Of a stretch of 64,000 nt of DNA, positions 43,315 to 52,003 are shown piece after piece. Position 1 is the first letter of the stretch. Each line of letters starts with the position of its first letter. The translations under genes and the position numbers were made by a program. The notes below the pieces were generated by a model. The model was not told the origin of the DNA and did no database searches. It saw only the letters and a program-made list of their open reading frames with translations. Origin of the DNA: DASUPK01 sp963763955 (GTDB lineage: Bacteria; Actinomycetota; Thermoleophilia; Solirubrobacterales; 70-9); NCBI GenBank assembly GCA_963763955.1, contig CAVXQP010000024.1:78638-142637 (forward strand), read 5' to 3'.

Positions 43315-44417
43315 TCAGCAGATCCTGGGAAGCGGGTCACCGACCAGCTGGTCCATGACCCGCTTGCCTCCGAATGCGGTCTCGACGAGCACCATGCCCG
43401 GCGGCTCGCCTCTTCACCTCTCCGATCTCCGCGGCCCGCTCGCACCCAGGCACCGAGCGGAGAGTCTCGAGCGCCTGCTTCCGCCCGATCCGGCGCGACG
43501 AAGGCCACCAGCTTTCCCTCGTTGGCGACGTACATCGGGTCGATCCCGAGCATCTCGGCGGCGCCCGCGACCGCCGCATTGACCGGGACATCGGCCTCGC
43601 GCACGCTGATCGCCACTCCCGAGGCCCGCGCAAGCTCGTTGAGGACCGAGGCGACCCCGCCGCGCGTCGCGTCGCGCATGCAGTGCAGCTCGGGCTCCGG
43701 CGGCGTCGAGCAGCGCATCGACGGCAGGCCAGAGCGGCCGGGTGTCGGAGAGGATCTCGGCGTCGAGCGAGAACTCGTCCCGCGCGAGCATGATCGCCGA
43801 GCCGTGATCGCCGACCGTGCCGGAGACGATGATGCGGTCGCCGGGCCGTATCCCGCGCGGGGAGAGCTGCGCCCCGGGGATCGATCTTGCCGATCCCGGC
43901 GGTGCAGATGTACATGCCGTCCGCGTGACCGCGCTCGACGACCTTGGTGTCACCGGTGGCGATCTCCACGTCCGCCGTCCGGCGCGGCCTGGCGATCGCC
44001 TCGACCTGAGCGCGGAGCTCATCGGCCGGCAGGCCCTCCTCGAGGATCAGCGAGAGGCTGAGCGCCTGCGGCTTGGCTCCCGCGACCGCCAGGTCATTCG
44101 CCGTGCCGTTTACCGCGAGCTCGCCGATCGAGCCGCCCGGGAAGCTGAATCGGCCGAACGACGTAGCTGTCGGTGGAGAGCGCGATGCCGAGGTCGTCGA
44201 TCGTGACGACGCCCGCATCCCCCATCTCCTCGAGCGTCTCCCCCTCCCTGGCGAGGGCCGGGACGAGCAGGCCCTCGATCAGCGTCTGCGTCGCCTTGCC
44301 CCCGGCCCCGTGCGCCATCGTCACGGTCTCGTCCTTGAACCGGGGGCGCTTCGCCCGCGCCGTCTCGATGATCCGCAGAACCTTCTGCTCGCGCTCGCTG
44401 ACCGCGGAGTCCGCCAT
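43315..44417 (-). pseudogene. hypE: hypE with five single-base frameshifts
   Basis: HypE dehydrates the carbamoyl group on its C-terminal Cys to make the cyanide ligand. All conserved parts are present but in different frames: MAHGAGGKATQTLI, FSFPGGSIGELAVNG, GDRIIVSGTVGDHG, HCMRDATRGGVASVLNE, ALETLRSVPG, and the C-terminus DPLPRIC just before the stop at 43315. Removing one base near each of 44150, 43880, 43702, 43473 and 43403 restores about 365 codons. The start overlaps the hypD stop (TGATG). With every other maturation gene intact, sequence error is as likely as real decay. Confidence 0.85.
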
Positions 44418-45538
44418 CAGACGAGCTCCTTCTCCCGGGCGAACCGGCCGTAGTTGTAATAGGCGGCGCAGGCGCCCTCCGGCGAGACCATGCAGGTGCC
44501 GATCGCGTGCTCGGGGGTGCACGCCGTGCCGAAGACCTTGCACTCGTACGGCTTGATGACGCCCTTCAGCACCTCGCCGCACTGGCAGGCCTTCGGGTCC
44601 GCCACGCGAACCCCGGGGACGCCGAAGCGCTCCTCCGCGTCGAGCTCCGCGTAGGCCTCGCTCAGCTTGAGCGCGCTCTGGGAGATGAACCCGAGCCCAC
44701 GCCACTCGAAGTGCGGTCGCAGCTCGAAGACCTCGGACATCACCTTGAGGGCGGCCGGGTTGCCGTCATAGGGCACCACCCGGCTGTACTGGTTCTCGAC
44801 CTCGCACCGCCCCTCCCCGAGCTGGCCGAGGATCATGCTGATCGCGTGCAGGATGTCCAGCGGCTCGAAGCCCGCCACGACCACCGGCTTGCCGTAGTCC
44901 TTCGGAATGAACTCGAATGGCCTGGCGCCAACGACGGTGGAGACATGCCCGGGCCCGATGAAGCCATCGAGCCGCAGATCGGGCGACTCGAGCAGCGCCC
45001 GCAACGGCGGCACGATCGTGACGTGGTTGCACATGCAGGAGAAGTTGGTGACGCCCTCCGCCCTCGCCCGCTTCAGGGTCAGGGCGGTGGAGGGGGCGGT
45101 TGTCTCGAAGCCGATCGCGAAGAAAACGACCTCGCGATCCGGGTTCTGCTTGGCGAGCCGGAGGGCGTCGAGCGGCGAATAGACCATCCGGATGTCGGCG
45201 CCTTCGGCCTTCGCCTCGGTGAGGGTCTTCTCCGAACCCGGCACCCGCATCATGTCCCCGAAGCAGGCGAAGATGATGTCGTTCTCGGTGGCCATCGCGA
45301 TCCCGTCGTCGACGCGGCCCATCGGGATCACACAGACGGGGCAGCCGGGGCCGTGCACCAGCTCCACGTTCTCGGGGAGCAGGTCGTCGATCCCGTACTT
45401 GTAGATCGAGTGGGTGTGGCCGCCGCAGACCTCCATCACCTTGTAGTGGCGCCCCGGCTCGACGGCGTCGAGGATCTTCCCGGCGAGCGCGCGACCGAGC
45501 TCCGCGTCGCGGAACTCGTCCATGTACTTCATCGTCAT
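44417..45538 (-). CDS. hypD: HypD, Fe(CN)2CO assembly scaffold
   Basis: 373 residues. With HypC it assembles the Fe(CN)2CO unit. Catalytic Cys lie in MEVCGGHTHS and HGPGCPVCVIP, and the 4Fe-4S cysteines in KACQCGEVLKG, YECKVFGTAC and GTCMV. Length and motifs are normal. The start overlaps the hypC-like stop by 4 bp; internal Met3 or Met6 are alternative starts. Confidence 0.95.
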   Translation of the reverse strand: MTMKYMDEFRDAELGRALAGKILDAVEPGRHYKVMEVCGGHTHSIYKYGIDDLLPENVELVHGPGCPVCVIPMGRVDDGIAMATENDIIFACFGDMMRVPGSEKTLTEAKAEGADIRMVYSPLDALRLAKQNPDREVVFFAIGFETTAPSTALTLKRARAEGVTNFSCMCNHVTIVPPLRALLESPDLRLDGFIGPGHVSTVVGARPFEFIPKDYGKPVVVAGFEPLDILHAISMILGQLGEGRCEVENQYSRVVPYDGNPAALKVMSEVFELRPHFEWRGLGFISQSALKLSEAYAELDAEERFGVPGVRVADPKACQCGEVLKGVIKPYECKVFGTACTPEHAIGTCMVSPEGACAAYYNYGRFAREKELV

Positions 45539-45780
45539 GCGGCGACCTCGCTGTCCGCATGGGCGATCGCGGTGCCCGCGTGAACCAGGAGCACGTCGCC
45601 CTCGGCGACCGGCTGCACCAGCGCGATCTCGACAGTGCTCCGCTCGTCGGCCTCCTCGCCGGCGCAGAGGGCGAGCTCGCGCTCCGCGTCGATGCGAAGC
45701 ACCCGCATCTTTGTCGCCTCGTCCCCGCAGGTGACGCAGCCTCTCGAGTGATCGCAGGTGGGGAGGAGGCCCTCCGTCAT
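45535..45780 (-). CDS. HypC-like paralogue with Cys pair but no N-terminal Met-Cys
   Basis: About 81 residues from ATG 45780. A HypC/HupF-type OB fold is suggested by TKMRVLRIDAERELALC and VQPVAEGDVLLVHAGTAIA. Instead of starting MC, it carries THDSRG-like N-terminus with CDHSRGCVTCG, four potential ligands. It may be a second chaperone for the large subunit or a regulator of HypD. A HypC-like second gene beside hypC occurs in related hydrogenase clusters, to my knowledge without a defined role. Overlaps hypD by 4 bp. Confidence 0.78.
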   Translation of the reverse strand: MTEGLLPTCDHSRGCVTCGDEATKMRVLRIDAERELALCAGEEADERSTVEIALVQPVAEGDVLLVHAGTAIAHADSEVAA

Positions 45781-45847
45781 CCTCCGGGATTCCTCCTCCC
45801 GCAACCGGGGCGGAAACGTCGCCGATTCCACTGGCAGTAGCGGCTCG

Positions 45848-46126
45848 TCATTCGATCACGCTCGCCTTCAGCTCCACGAGCTCCTGCTCGTAGTCCTTGC
45901 CCATTCCCTCGAGCAGTCCGAGCGTCGCCCGAGCTTCCTGCTCGTCGACCTTGGAGATTGCGAAGCCGACGTGGATCAGGACCCAGTCGCCGGGTACCGC
46001 ACCCTCGCCCTCCTCGTCGAGAAGTCCGACGTTGACATTTCGCTGGACGCCCGCCACGTCCACCTTGGCGAGGCGGTTGTCCTCGTCGGTCACTTCAACC
46101 ACTTGGCCCGGAATCGCCAGGCACAT
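45848..46126 (-). CDS. hypC: Hydrogenase assembly chaperone HypC
   Basis: About 92 residues from ATG 46126, giving the essential N-terminus MCLAIPGQV whose Cys2 binds the iron centre. GDWVLIHVGFAISKVDEQEA is the usual C-terminal half. It carries Fe(CN)2CO from HypD to the large subunit. First gene of the 15-gene hydrogenase operon, with AGGAGAG upstream and a promoter at 46190-46217. Confidence 0.93.
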   Translation of the reverse strand: MCLAIPGQVVEVTDEDNRLAKVDVAGVQRNVNVGLLDEEGEGAVPGDWVLIHVGFAISKVDEQEARATLGLLEGMGKDYEQELVELKASVIE

Positions 46127-46189
46127 GACGACGTCACTCTCCTGCCCGAGCATCGCTTTCGAGGCAGTCGAATCGCTCAGGCGCGGCCA

Positions 46190-46217
46190 ACCTACTCCTC
46201 CTTATTTTTGCTGTCAA
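46190..46217 (-). promoter_or_regulatory. Promoter of the hydrogenase operon
   Basis: On the minus strand a perfect TTGACA (46217-46212), 16-nt spacer and TAGGTT (46195-46190), about 64 bp before ATG of hypC. No Nur-box-like sequence is seen here. The divergent 97-aa gene shares this region. Inferred from sequence only. Confidence 0.5.
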
Positions 46218-46228
46218 CCGGGCCGCGG

Positions 46229-46241
46229 CATAATCATCCGA
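46229..46241 (+). promoter_or_regulatory. -10 element of a leaderless divergent gene
   Basis: CATAAT (46229-46234) lies 6 bp before ATG 46241, so transcription would begin at or beside the start codon. The -35 is weak (TTGCTG, 15-nt spacer). Confidence 0.35.
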
Positions 46242-46534
46242 TGGCCGAGACCGAGGGTGATCTGCTGACGAGCCAGGTCTATGTAGGCGATGGCTACAAG
46301 GCCTACGGCGAGTTCACGGCGGCGGACGCGCAGCAGATGGCCGGCGCCACCTCGGGCCTTTCAGGTGGCGGTCTCGAACGCCACACGGTCCCGATCTCGA
46401 CCGCTTGGCGGGAGCTGGCCCGCCTCCTCGGGGAGCCGGGCGTCCAGCGAGTCGCGGATCTGCCGGCGGAGCAGATCAAGGATTTTGCCGAACGCGCGCG
46501 CGTGATCCCTCCCGGCGGAAGCTGGCTGAAGTAG
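46241..46534 (+). CDS. Hypothetical protein divergent from the hydrogenase operon, 97 aa
   Basis: Starts MAETEGDLLTSQVYVGDGYKAYGEF and ends RVIPPGGSWLK; soluble and acidic, with no Cys and no recognised family. The start codon sits at the predicted transcription start. It is divergent from hypC by 114 bp, so it might be co-regulated, but nothing shows a function. Confidence 0.6.
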   Translation: MAETEGDLLTSQVYVGDGYKAYGEFTAADAQQMAGATSGLSGGGLERHTVPISTAWRELARLLGEPGVQRVADLPAEQIKDFAERARVIPPGGSWLK

Positions 46535-46607
46535 CGAAGAGGCAGCGGGCGCCCGTCGGTGTCCTTCCTGCGCCCGCTAGGCGGGGTCAGGTTCTTCGTG
46601 CGCCAGC

Positions 46608-47010
46608 CTACGACTCGTTCAGGCTCACGGCCGCGCGGATCAAAGCCTTGAACGCGTCCTCGTCGATCGCCTCGCCCTCGCGGATGTCGATTGCGCGCCG
46701 GGTGTTGCCTTCGAGGCTCGAGTTGAAGAGTCCCGAAGGGTCGTTCAGCGAGGTCCCCTTGGCGAAAGTCAGCTTCACGACGCTCTTGTACGTCTCGCCG
46801 GTGCAGATGATTCCATCGTGTGACCACACCGGGACCCCTGGATTGGAAGCCTTTTTCCACTTCACCTCCTCGACCACCTCGGGGTCCGCCTGCTTGATCA
46901 GGCCGCGAACCCGGGAGAGCGTCTCGCCGCGCCAGTCGCCCAGCTCCGCGATTCTCGCATCGATCTGCTGAGCGGCGGATGCATCTTTCTGTGAATCGAT
47001 TCTTCTTCAT
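46608..47010 (-). pseudogene. DUF1801/YdhG-like protein, frameshifted near its N-terminus
   Basis: The frame ending at 46608 carries the family signature VPVWSHDGIICTGETYKSVVKLTFAKG and RRAIDIREGEAIDEDAFKALI. Its N-terminal part continues upstream as IDARIAELGDWRGETLSRVRGLIKQADPEVV but has no start codon. The expected start MKKNRFTE (ATG 47010) lies in another frame, so one base is missing near 46980. Such proteins are frataxin-fold, role unknown. This is the first gene of the damaged part of the window. Confidence 0.7.
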
Positions 47011-47035
47011 CTCGTTTCTCTCCGCGGTTGACCGT

Positions 47036-47179
47036 GGCTGGCAGGGAATGAACCTTCGTCCTACGGATTATGAGTCGGGCCCAGGCGTCGAGCCCTGCTC
47101 AGCTAAGGACCGGTTCCGTGCCTGGAGATGCCCTCGGTTGTTCTGGGTTATCGGCAGTTCGGGAGATATTTCGGGAGAC
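47036..47179 (-). repeat. Degenerate tRNA 3'-half plus integrase tail (att-like copy A)
   Basis: On the minus strand, 47083-47038 reads as the 3' half of a tRNA from a CAT anticodon loop (ACTCATAATCCG) through a T-arm-like segment. To its right, the minus strand codes RLPKYLPNCR followed by a stop, the analogue of the integrase C-terminus seen in copy B at 57282-57325. The 144-bp stretch aligns end to end with 57174-57325 in the same orientation, roughly 70 percent by eye. It looks like an old attachment site. Confidence 0.6.
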
Positions 47180-47270
47180 GCTTTCCGCACAAGCCCGAGT
47201 CATTCCCCAAGGCCCTAACCCGGCCTGGCAGGCAAAGATAATCACTGAAGTTTGGGATACGGGTTGGCGG

Positions 47271-48210
47271 CTACGACTTGGCGCCGTCCACCTCGATCAC
47301 CGCTCTCGCAAAGGCCTCGGGAGCCTCCTGGGGCAGGTTGTGTCCGATGCCGCCGTCGATCGTCCGGTGCGAATACTTGCCCGAGAATTTCTCGGCATAG
47401 GCGCTCGGGTCCGGATGCGGCGCACCGTTGGCGTCCCCCTCGAGCGTGATCGCGGGCACGGTGATGTCCGGACCTGCGGCGAGTCGCTTCTCGAGCTCGT
47501 CGTATTCAGCCTCGCCCTCAGCCAGCCCCAGCCGCCAGCGATAGTTGTGAATCGCGATCGCGACGTGATCCGGGTTGTCGAACGACGCCGCGCTGCGATC
47601 GAAGGTCGCGTCGTCGAAGTTCCACTTCGGCGATGCGAGTCCGCCAGATGAGCTTCGCAAAGTCATGCCGGTACTTGTCGTAACCGGCCCGACCGCGCTC
47701 GGTGGCGAAGTAGTACTGGTACCACCACTGGAGCTCGGCCTCCGGCGGCAACGGCAGCTTGCCGGCTTCCTGGCTGCCGATCAGGTAGCCGCTCACCGAG
47801 ACGAGCGCCCGGCAGCGCTCCGGCCACAGCGCCGCGACGATGTCGGCCGTGCGCGCTCCCCAGTCGAACCCGGCAATGACCGCCTGCTCGATCTCGAGGG
47901 CATCCATCAGCGCGGTCGCGTCGACCGCGAGCGCGGCCTGCTCGCCGTTTCGAACGGTCGTCGGCCGAGAGAAACCGCGTGCTGCCGAACCCGCGCAGAT
48001 GGGGGACGATCACGCGATAACCCCTTGCGGCCAGGATCGGGCGACCTCGGCGTAGCTGTGGATGTCGTAGGGCCAGCCGTGAAGGAGCATGACGCCCGCG
48101 CCATCCGCGGGGCCGGATTCGACGTAGCCAACGTTGAGGACGCCGGCATCGATCTGCTTGGGAGGCCCGAACACGGCGTCCGCGGACTTGTCTGAGGTTG
48201 TGGCGGACAA
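47271..48210 (-). pseudogene. Alpha/beta hydrolase (haloalkane dehalogenase/epoxide hydrolase type), frameshifted
   Basis: Pieces in successive frames: VMLLHGWPYDIHSYAEVARSW (48010-48210), RGYRVIVPHLRGFGSTRFLS, ALEIEQAVIAGFDWGARTADIVAALWPE with the nucleophile Asp in GFDWGAR (47518-47907), and the C-terminus with GGIGHNLPQEAPEAFA and its catalytic His (47271-47666). Together they make a full hydrolase of about 300 residues. The nucleophile Asp favours a dehalogenase or epoxide hydrolase. At least three indels are needed, so it is broken or badly sequenced. Confidence 0.75.
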
Positions 48211-48222
48211 GGGATCTCCTGC

Positions 48223-48667
48223 CTAACCGAAGGTGAACAGATGGAAGGCATCCCCTGCGCTCGCGCCGTGCCCCGTCGGATTGGTGAGCGGATCGATGAT
48301 CTTCAGTTGCTCGATCGTCGAGCCCGGCCACCCGTGCGTGACGATGAGCGGCAATGCGTGCTCATGATCGGAGCGGACATGGATGAAGTGGATATCGACC
48401 CCGTCGATCTCGGTGATGAGGTGCGGAAGGGCCGCAAAGCGCTCCTCGAACTTGCGCCAGTCGTAATCCGTCGCCCAATAGCCGGCCAGTGCCTGGATCG
48501 TGTCGAGCTCCACGCCCTGGGAGGCATCCACTTCTCGGTCGGGCCACATTTATGCGACTCCGCAGGTCGGCGAGCTGCTCCTCGTGGACGTCAATCTTGA
48601 ACGGGCGGATGCTTTCGGCGGAACCCGGATCCGTGGTGGCTGACTTGGTTGAGGCGGTGCGTTCCAT
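48223..48667 (-). pseudogene. Epoxide hydrolase N-terminal domain, truncated and frameshifted
   Basis: ATG 48667 opens IRPFKIDVHEEQLADLRSRI, the EHN domain; a frameshift near 48545 moves the rest to LDTIQALAGYWATDYDWRKFEERFAALPHL and LIVTHGWPGSTIEQLKIID. It stops at 48223 right after AFHLFTFG, where the family continues with the catalytic alpha/beta domain. So only the N-terminal third remains. The adjacent hydrolase starts 13 bp later. Confidence 0.7.
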
Positions 48668-48710
48668 GGTCGCTCCTAGTGGCCGAAGGTCTTCTGTCTA
48701 GCTCGCTGAG

Positions 48711-49085
48711 TCAACGCTGGTGGTCGGGGTCGTCAGTGAATGTCGCAAGCGGCTCCTCCACCTCCACGATGTAGGTGGAGAGCATCATTCCCGTCTCGGG
48801 ACCGAGGTCCAGGGCGTTGTGCGGCGTGCGGGGCGGCATCAGGAAGGGATCGCCGGCGTGCAGCGTGAGCGTCGGCTGCCCCTTGATCCTCATCTCCACG
48901 GTCCCGGCGAGGATGTATCCCACCTCCTCACCGGGATGCTGGTGCCAGCCCGACTCGACGCCGGCCGGAATCTCCGTGAGCACCTGCACGATCTCCCGTC
49001 CGGGGATCGAGGAGGCCTTGTGCTGGAGCTCGGTCCGCTTGAGCCTTTCGGTCAGCTCATCGACCGGCTGCTTCGAGCTGGTCAT
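48711..49085 (-). CDS. Cupin-domain protein
   Basis: 124 residues, intact. Cupin motif 1 is GWHQHPGEEVGYILAG, motif 2 LHAGDPFLMPPRTPHNALDLG, giving His, His, Glu and His metal ligands. Small single-cupin proteins are often dioxygenases or sensors; function unknown. Its ATG overlaps the stop of the alpha/beta hydrolase gene upstream (ATGA). Confidence 0.82.
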   Translation of the reverse strand: MTSSKQPVDELTERLKRTELQHKASSIPGREIVQVLTEIPAGVESGWHQHPGEEVGYILAGTVEMRIKGQPTLTLHAGDPFLMPPRTPHNALDLGPETGMMLSTYIVEVEEPLATFTDDPDHQR

Positions 49086-49828
49086 GCCGGCACCGCGCCG
49101 CCGACAGCCTTGAGGATCTGGTCCGTGACGGCCTGCGGCTGGGAGATCATGATCACGTGGGAGCCCTCGACCTCGACGATGTCGGCGCCCGCCCGCTCCG
49201 CCATTGAGCGGGTGATGTCGGCGCCCGCCGCCTTATCGCCGGTGGCGACCACGGCCCAGGACGGGAGTTTCTTCCAGGCGGGCGGTCCGCTCGCCTCGCT
49301 GAAGGCCAGACTCGGCGACGGGTCGCTGGGTGGCGGCCATCAGGGCCGTCTGCTCCTCGGGCAAATCGGCGGCAAAGGCGTCGTGGAACAGCTCCGGGTT
49401 GATCGCGAACTCCACCGCCGGCTCGCCGCCGTTCCCCGTCGGATAGTGGAGCGGGACCAGCGCGGTGTTCAGGACGCTGTCCTTCGAGCCCTCCTCGACC
49501 TCACCCAGGCGTCTCGCCTTCGTCCGGAGCGAAGGCCGCGACGTAGACAAGCCCAATGACATTCGGGGTGGAAGTGGCGGCGTTGCTGTTCACCGCACCG
49601 CCGTATGAATGGCCGACCAGCAGGACGGGACCATCGATCTGGTTGAGGGCGCTAGCGATGTAGGCGGAGTCGAAGGCGATGCCCGCGCAGCGGGTTTACC
49701 GGGGCGACGACGGTGTGGCCCTGCTGCAGAAGCAACTCGGCGACACCGTTCCAGCTGGAGGCGTCGGCGAACGCGCCGTGCAGGAGCACGATCGTCGGCT
49801 TATCGGTGGATGAGGAACTTGCGGCCAT
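49082..49828 (-). pseudogene. Alpha/beta hydrolase (esterase-like), frameshifted
   Basis: ATG 49828 opens TIVLLHGAFADASSWNGVAELLLQQGHTVVAP. The middle (SKDSVLNTALVPLHYPTGNGGEPAVEF) and the end (GADIVEVEGSHVIMISQPQAV, with the catalytic His) are in other frames. The family hydrolyses esters, or is a hydroxynitrile-lyase relative. Two or more indels separate the parts. It is coupled to the cupin gene. Confidence 0.72.
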
Positions 49829-50012
49829 GTGAAACTCCTTTTGGGGTCATGGAGCCGGGATGGGCACCGAGCGTCCAGTCGAGGCAGGGGTCGCGCAGAG
49901 GTGCTGTGCCCATCAACCAGACCCGACCTATCCCTCAGGATTCGCACTGATTCCGTGAACATACGCCGATCGATTGTGAAGTCAAACGAATGCCGGTTGC
50001 CATACTCGGCCG

Positions 50013-50654
50013 ATGACCGTCTCCCCCAGGGTCCTCTCGGTCAACGTCGGAGAACCTCAGACCGTCAACTACCGCGGCACCGACATCACCTCGGCGATCT
50101 GGAAGGAGCCGGTTGACGGGCGTATCGCAGCGCGGGGGATCAATCTCGACGGGGATTGTCAGGCTGATCGCACGGTGCATGGAGGCGTCGACAAGGCCAT
50201 CTATGCCTACTCGCGCGAGGACTACGAGTGGTGGGAGTCCGAGCTCGGGCGGCCATTGGCGCCCGGGACGTTCGGCGACAACCTGACCATCACCGGCCTC
50301 GATCCCAGCGCTGCGTTGATCGGCGAGCGCTGGCGAGTGGGATCGGCCGTGCTGGAAGTCTCCGAGCCGCGATTCCCGTGTTACAAGCTCGGCGTGCGGA
50401 TGGACGATCCGCGTCGCTTCCTGAAGCGCTTCGCCGCGGCCCTGCGCCCGGGCACCTACCTGCGGATCGTCACGGAGGGTGAGATCGGTGCCGGGGACGA
50501 AATCGATGTCTTCGAACGGCCTCGCCATGAGCTCACGATTGGGCGGTTCGCAGAGGGCTATCTGAGCGACCGCGAGCAACTGGGTGACCTCTTGGACGCC
50601 GAAGGGCTCTCCGACGATTGGCGCGCCTGGATCAGCGAGAGGACCGAGGCGTAA
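50013..50654 (+). CDS. MOSC-domain protein (YiiM-like)
   Basis: 213 residues, intact. The MOSC core is QADRTVHGGVDKAIYAYSREDYEWWESELG and PGTFGDNLTITG, with the conserved Cys in FPCYKLGVRM. MOSC proteins handle sulfur for the molybdenum cofactor or reduce N-hydroxylated compounds with Moco. It heads the Moco block, separated from the next gene by 11 bp. Confidence 0.88.
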   Translation: MTVSPRVLSVNVGEPQTVNYRGTDITSAIWKEPVDGRIAARGINLDGDCQADRTVHGGVDKAIYAYSREDYEWWESELGRPLAPGTFGDNLTITGLDPSAALIGERWRVGSAVLEVSEPRFPCYKLGVRMDDPRRFLKRFAAALRPGTYLRIVTEGEIGAGDEIDVFERPRHELTIGRFAEGYLSDREQLGDLLDAEGLSDDWRAWISERTEA

Positions 50655-50665
50655 GGTACGGGCCC

Positions 50666-51281
50666 TTGAACGGGTTTATCTCACGGGGATTCAGCGCCAG
50701 CCGCCAGGCCCCCGAGGAGCTGGCGGACCGACTCCCCCCGGGCCAGTACTCGGAGACGGGGTTTCCCGTCCTCACCGCGGGGCCGACCCCCGCCGTCGCG
50801 ACAGACGAGTGGAGCTTCCGGATCGACGGCATGGTCGGCCAAGAGCGCCAGTGGAGCTGGGAGGAGTTCCGCAAGCTGCCCTTCGAGACGATCCCCTGCG
50901 ACATCCACTGCGTCACCAAGTGGTCGAAGCTCGGCACCAGCTTCGGCAGGCGTCTCGCTGGACACCCTGCTGGACGAGGCCGAGCCGCTCGACGCGCTAC
51001 GCGATGGCCTACTCGTACGGCGGCTACACGACCAACCTGCGCGATCGAGGACCTCACCGACGGCAAGGCGTGGGTCGTCACGGAGCACGAGGGCGAGCCG
51101 CTGCCCGCGCGAGCACGGCGGCCCGGCCCGCCTGCTGGTCCCCCACCTCTACTTCTGGAAGAGCGCCAAGTGGGTCGCGGGGCTGCGGGTCATGGACCAC
51201 GACGAGCCCGGCTTCTGGGAGAGCAACGGCTACCACAACCGCGGCGACCCCTGGAAGGAGGAGCGCTATTGGACGGACTGA
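50666..51281 (+). pseudogene. Sulfite-oxidase-like molybdopterin oxidoreductase, frameshifted
   Basis: Pieces of one ~200-residue protein: ETGFPVLTAGPTP, FRIDGMVG, IHCVTKWSKLGTSF with the Moco-binding Cys, AMAYSYGGYTTNL, DLTDGKAWVVTEHEGEPL, LLVPHLYFWKSAKWV and FWESNGYHNRGDPWKEERYW. Four +1 indels (near 50950, 50998, 51032 and 51108) break the frame. It would be a Moco-only reductase or oxidase in the cytoplasm, using the adjacent flavin reductase. TTG 50666 is the likely start, since no ATG fits. Confidence 0.78.
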
Positions 51282-52003
51282 CGCGGCCGACCCCGGTCGA
51301 GCAGCGCGCTCCGGGCCGCTGGCAGATCGGGACCGTCAGCTCGATCAAGGCGGAGACGCCGCGCGTCAAGTCGTTCCGCATCGAGCTGCCGATGTGGATG
51401 CCGCACCTGCCCGGGCCAGCACTACGACGTCCGGCTGACCGCCCCTGACGGCTACCGGGCGCAGCGCTCCTACTCGATCGCCTCCTCCCCGCTCGACGAG
51501 GGCGAGATCGAGCTGACCATCGACCGGCTCGCGGACGGCGAGGTCTCCCCGTACTTCCACGACGTGGTGGTCGAGGGCGACCAGGTCGAGGTCCGCGGGC
51601 CGTTCGCCTCGTACTTCGTCTGGCGCGGCGAGAAGCCGGTGCTGCTGGTCGGCGGCGGCTCGGGCGTCGTGCCGCTGATGGCGATCCTCCGCCACCGCCG
51701 GCGGACGATGCCCGACCTGCCGATGCGGCTGGTCTACTCGGTCCGCACGGCCGAGGACGTGATCTACGCGGATGAGCTCGGGCGACGACGCCGTGCTCAC
51801 CTTCACCCGCGAGCCGCCCGGAGGATTGGCCGGGCACCGCGGGCGCATCGACTCCGAGCTGATCGCGGAGGCCGGCATCGATGACGGCACCGCCTTCGTC
51901 TGCGGCTCGAACGGCTTCGTCGAGGCGGCGTCCGAGTCTGCTGCTCGAGCCGGGCTTCGAGCCGCAGCGGGTCCGCACCGAGCGCTTCGGCCCGACCGGC
52001 TGA
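51269..52003 (+). pseudogene. FAD/NAD(P) ferredoxin-reductase-type protein, frameshifted
   Basis: FAD-binding SYSIASSPLDEGEIEL, NAD-binding LLVGGGSGVVPLMAILRHRR and the end FVCGSNGFVEAAS are in three frames. Inserted bases near 51413, 51780 and 51940 explain the breaks. It supplies electrons to the sulfite-oxidase-like enzyme, whose gene it overlaps by 13 bp. TTG 51269 is a likely start. A family with these two genes as neighbours is common in actinobacteria. Confidence 0.77.

Noticed and set aside
43315..44417. Programmed frameshifting in hypE
   Set aside because: Five shifts of the same sign in one gene without slippery sites or structures is not a known recoding pattern.
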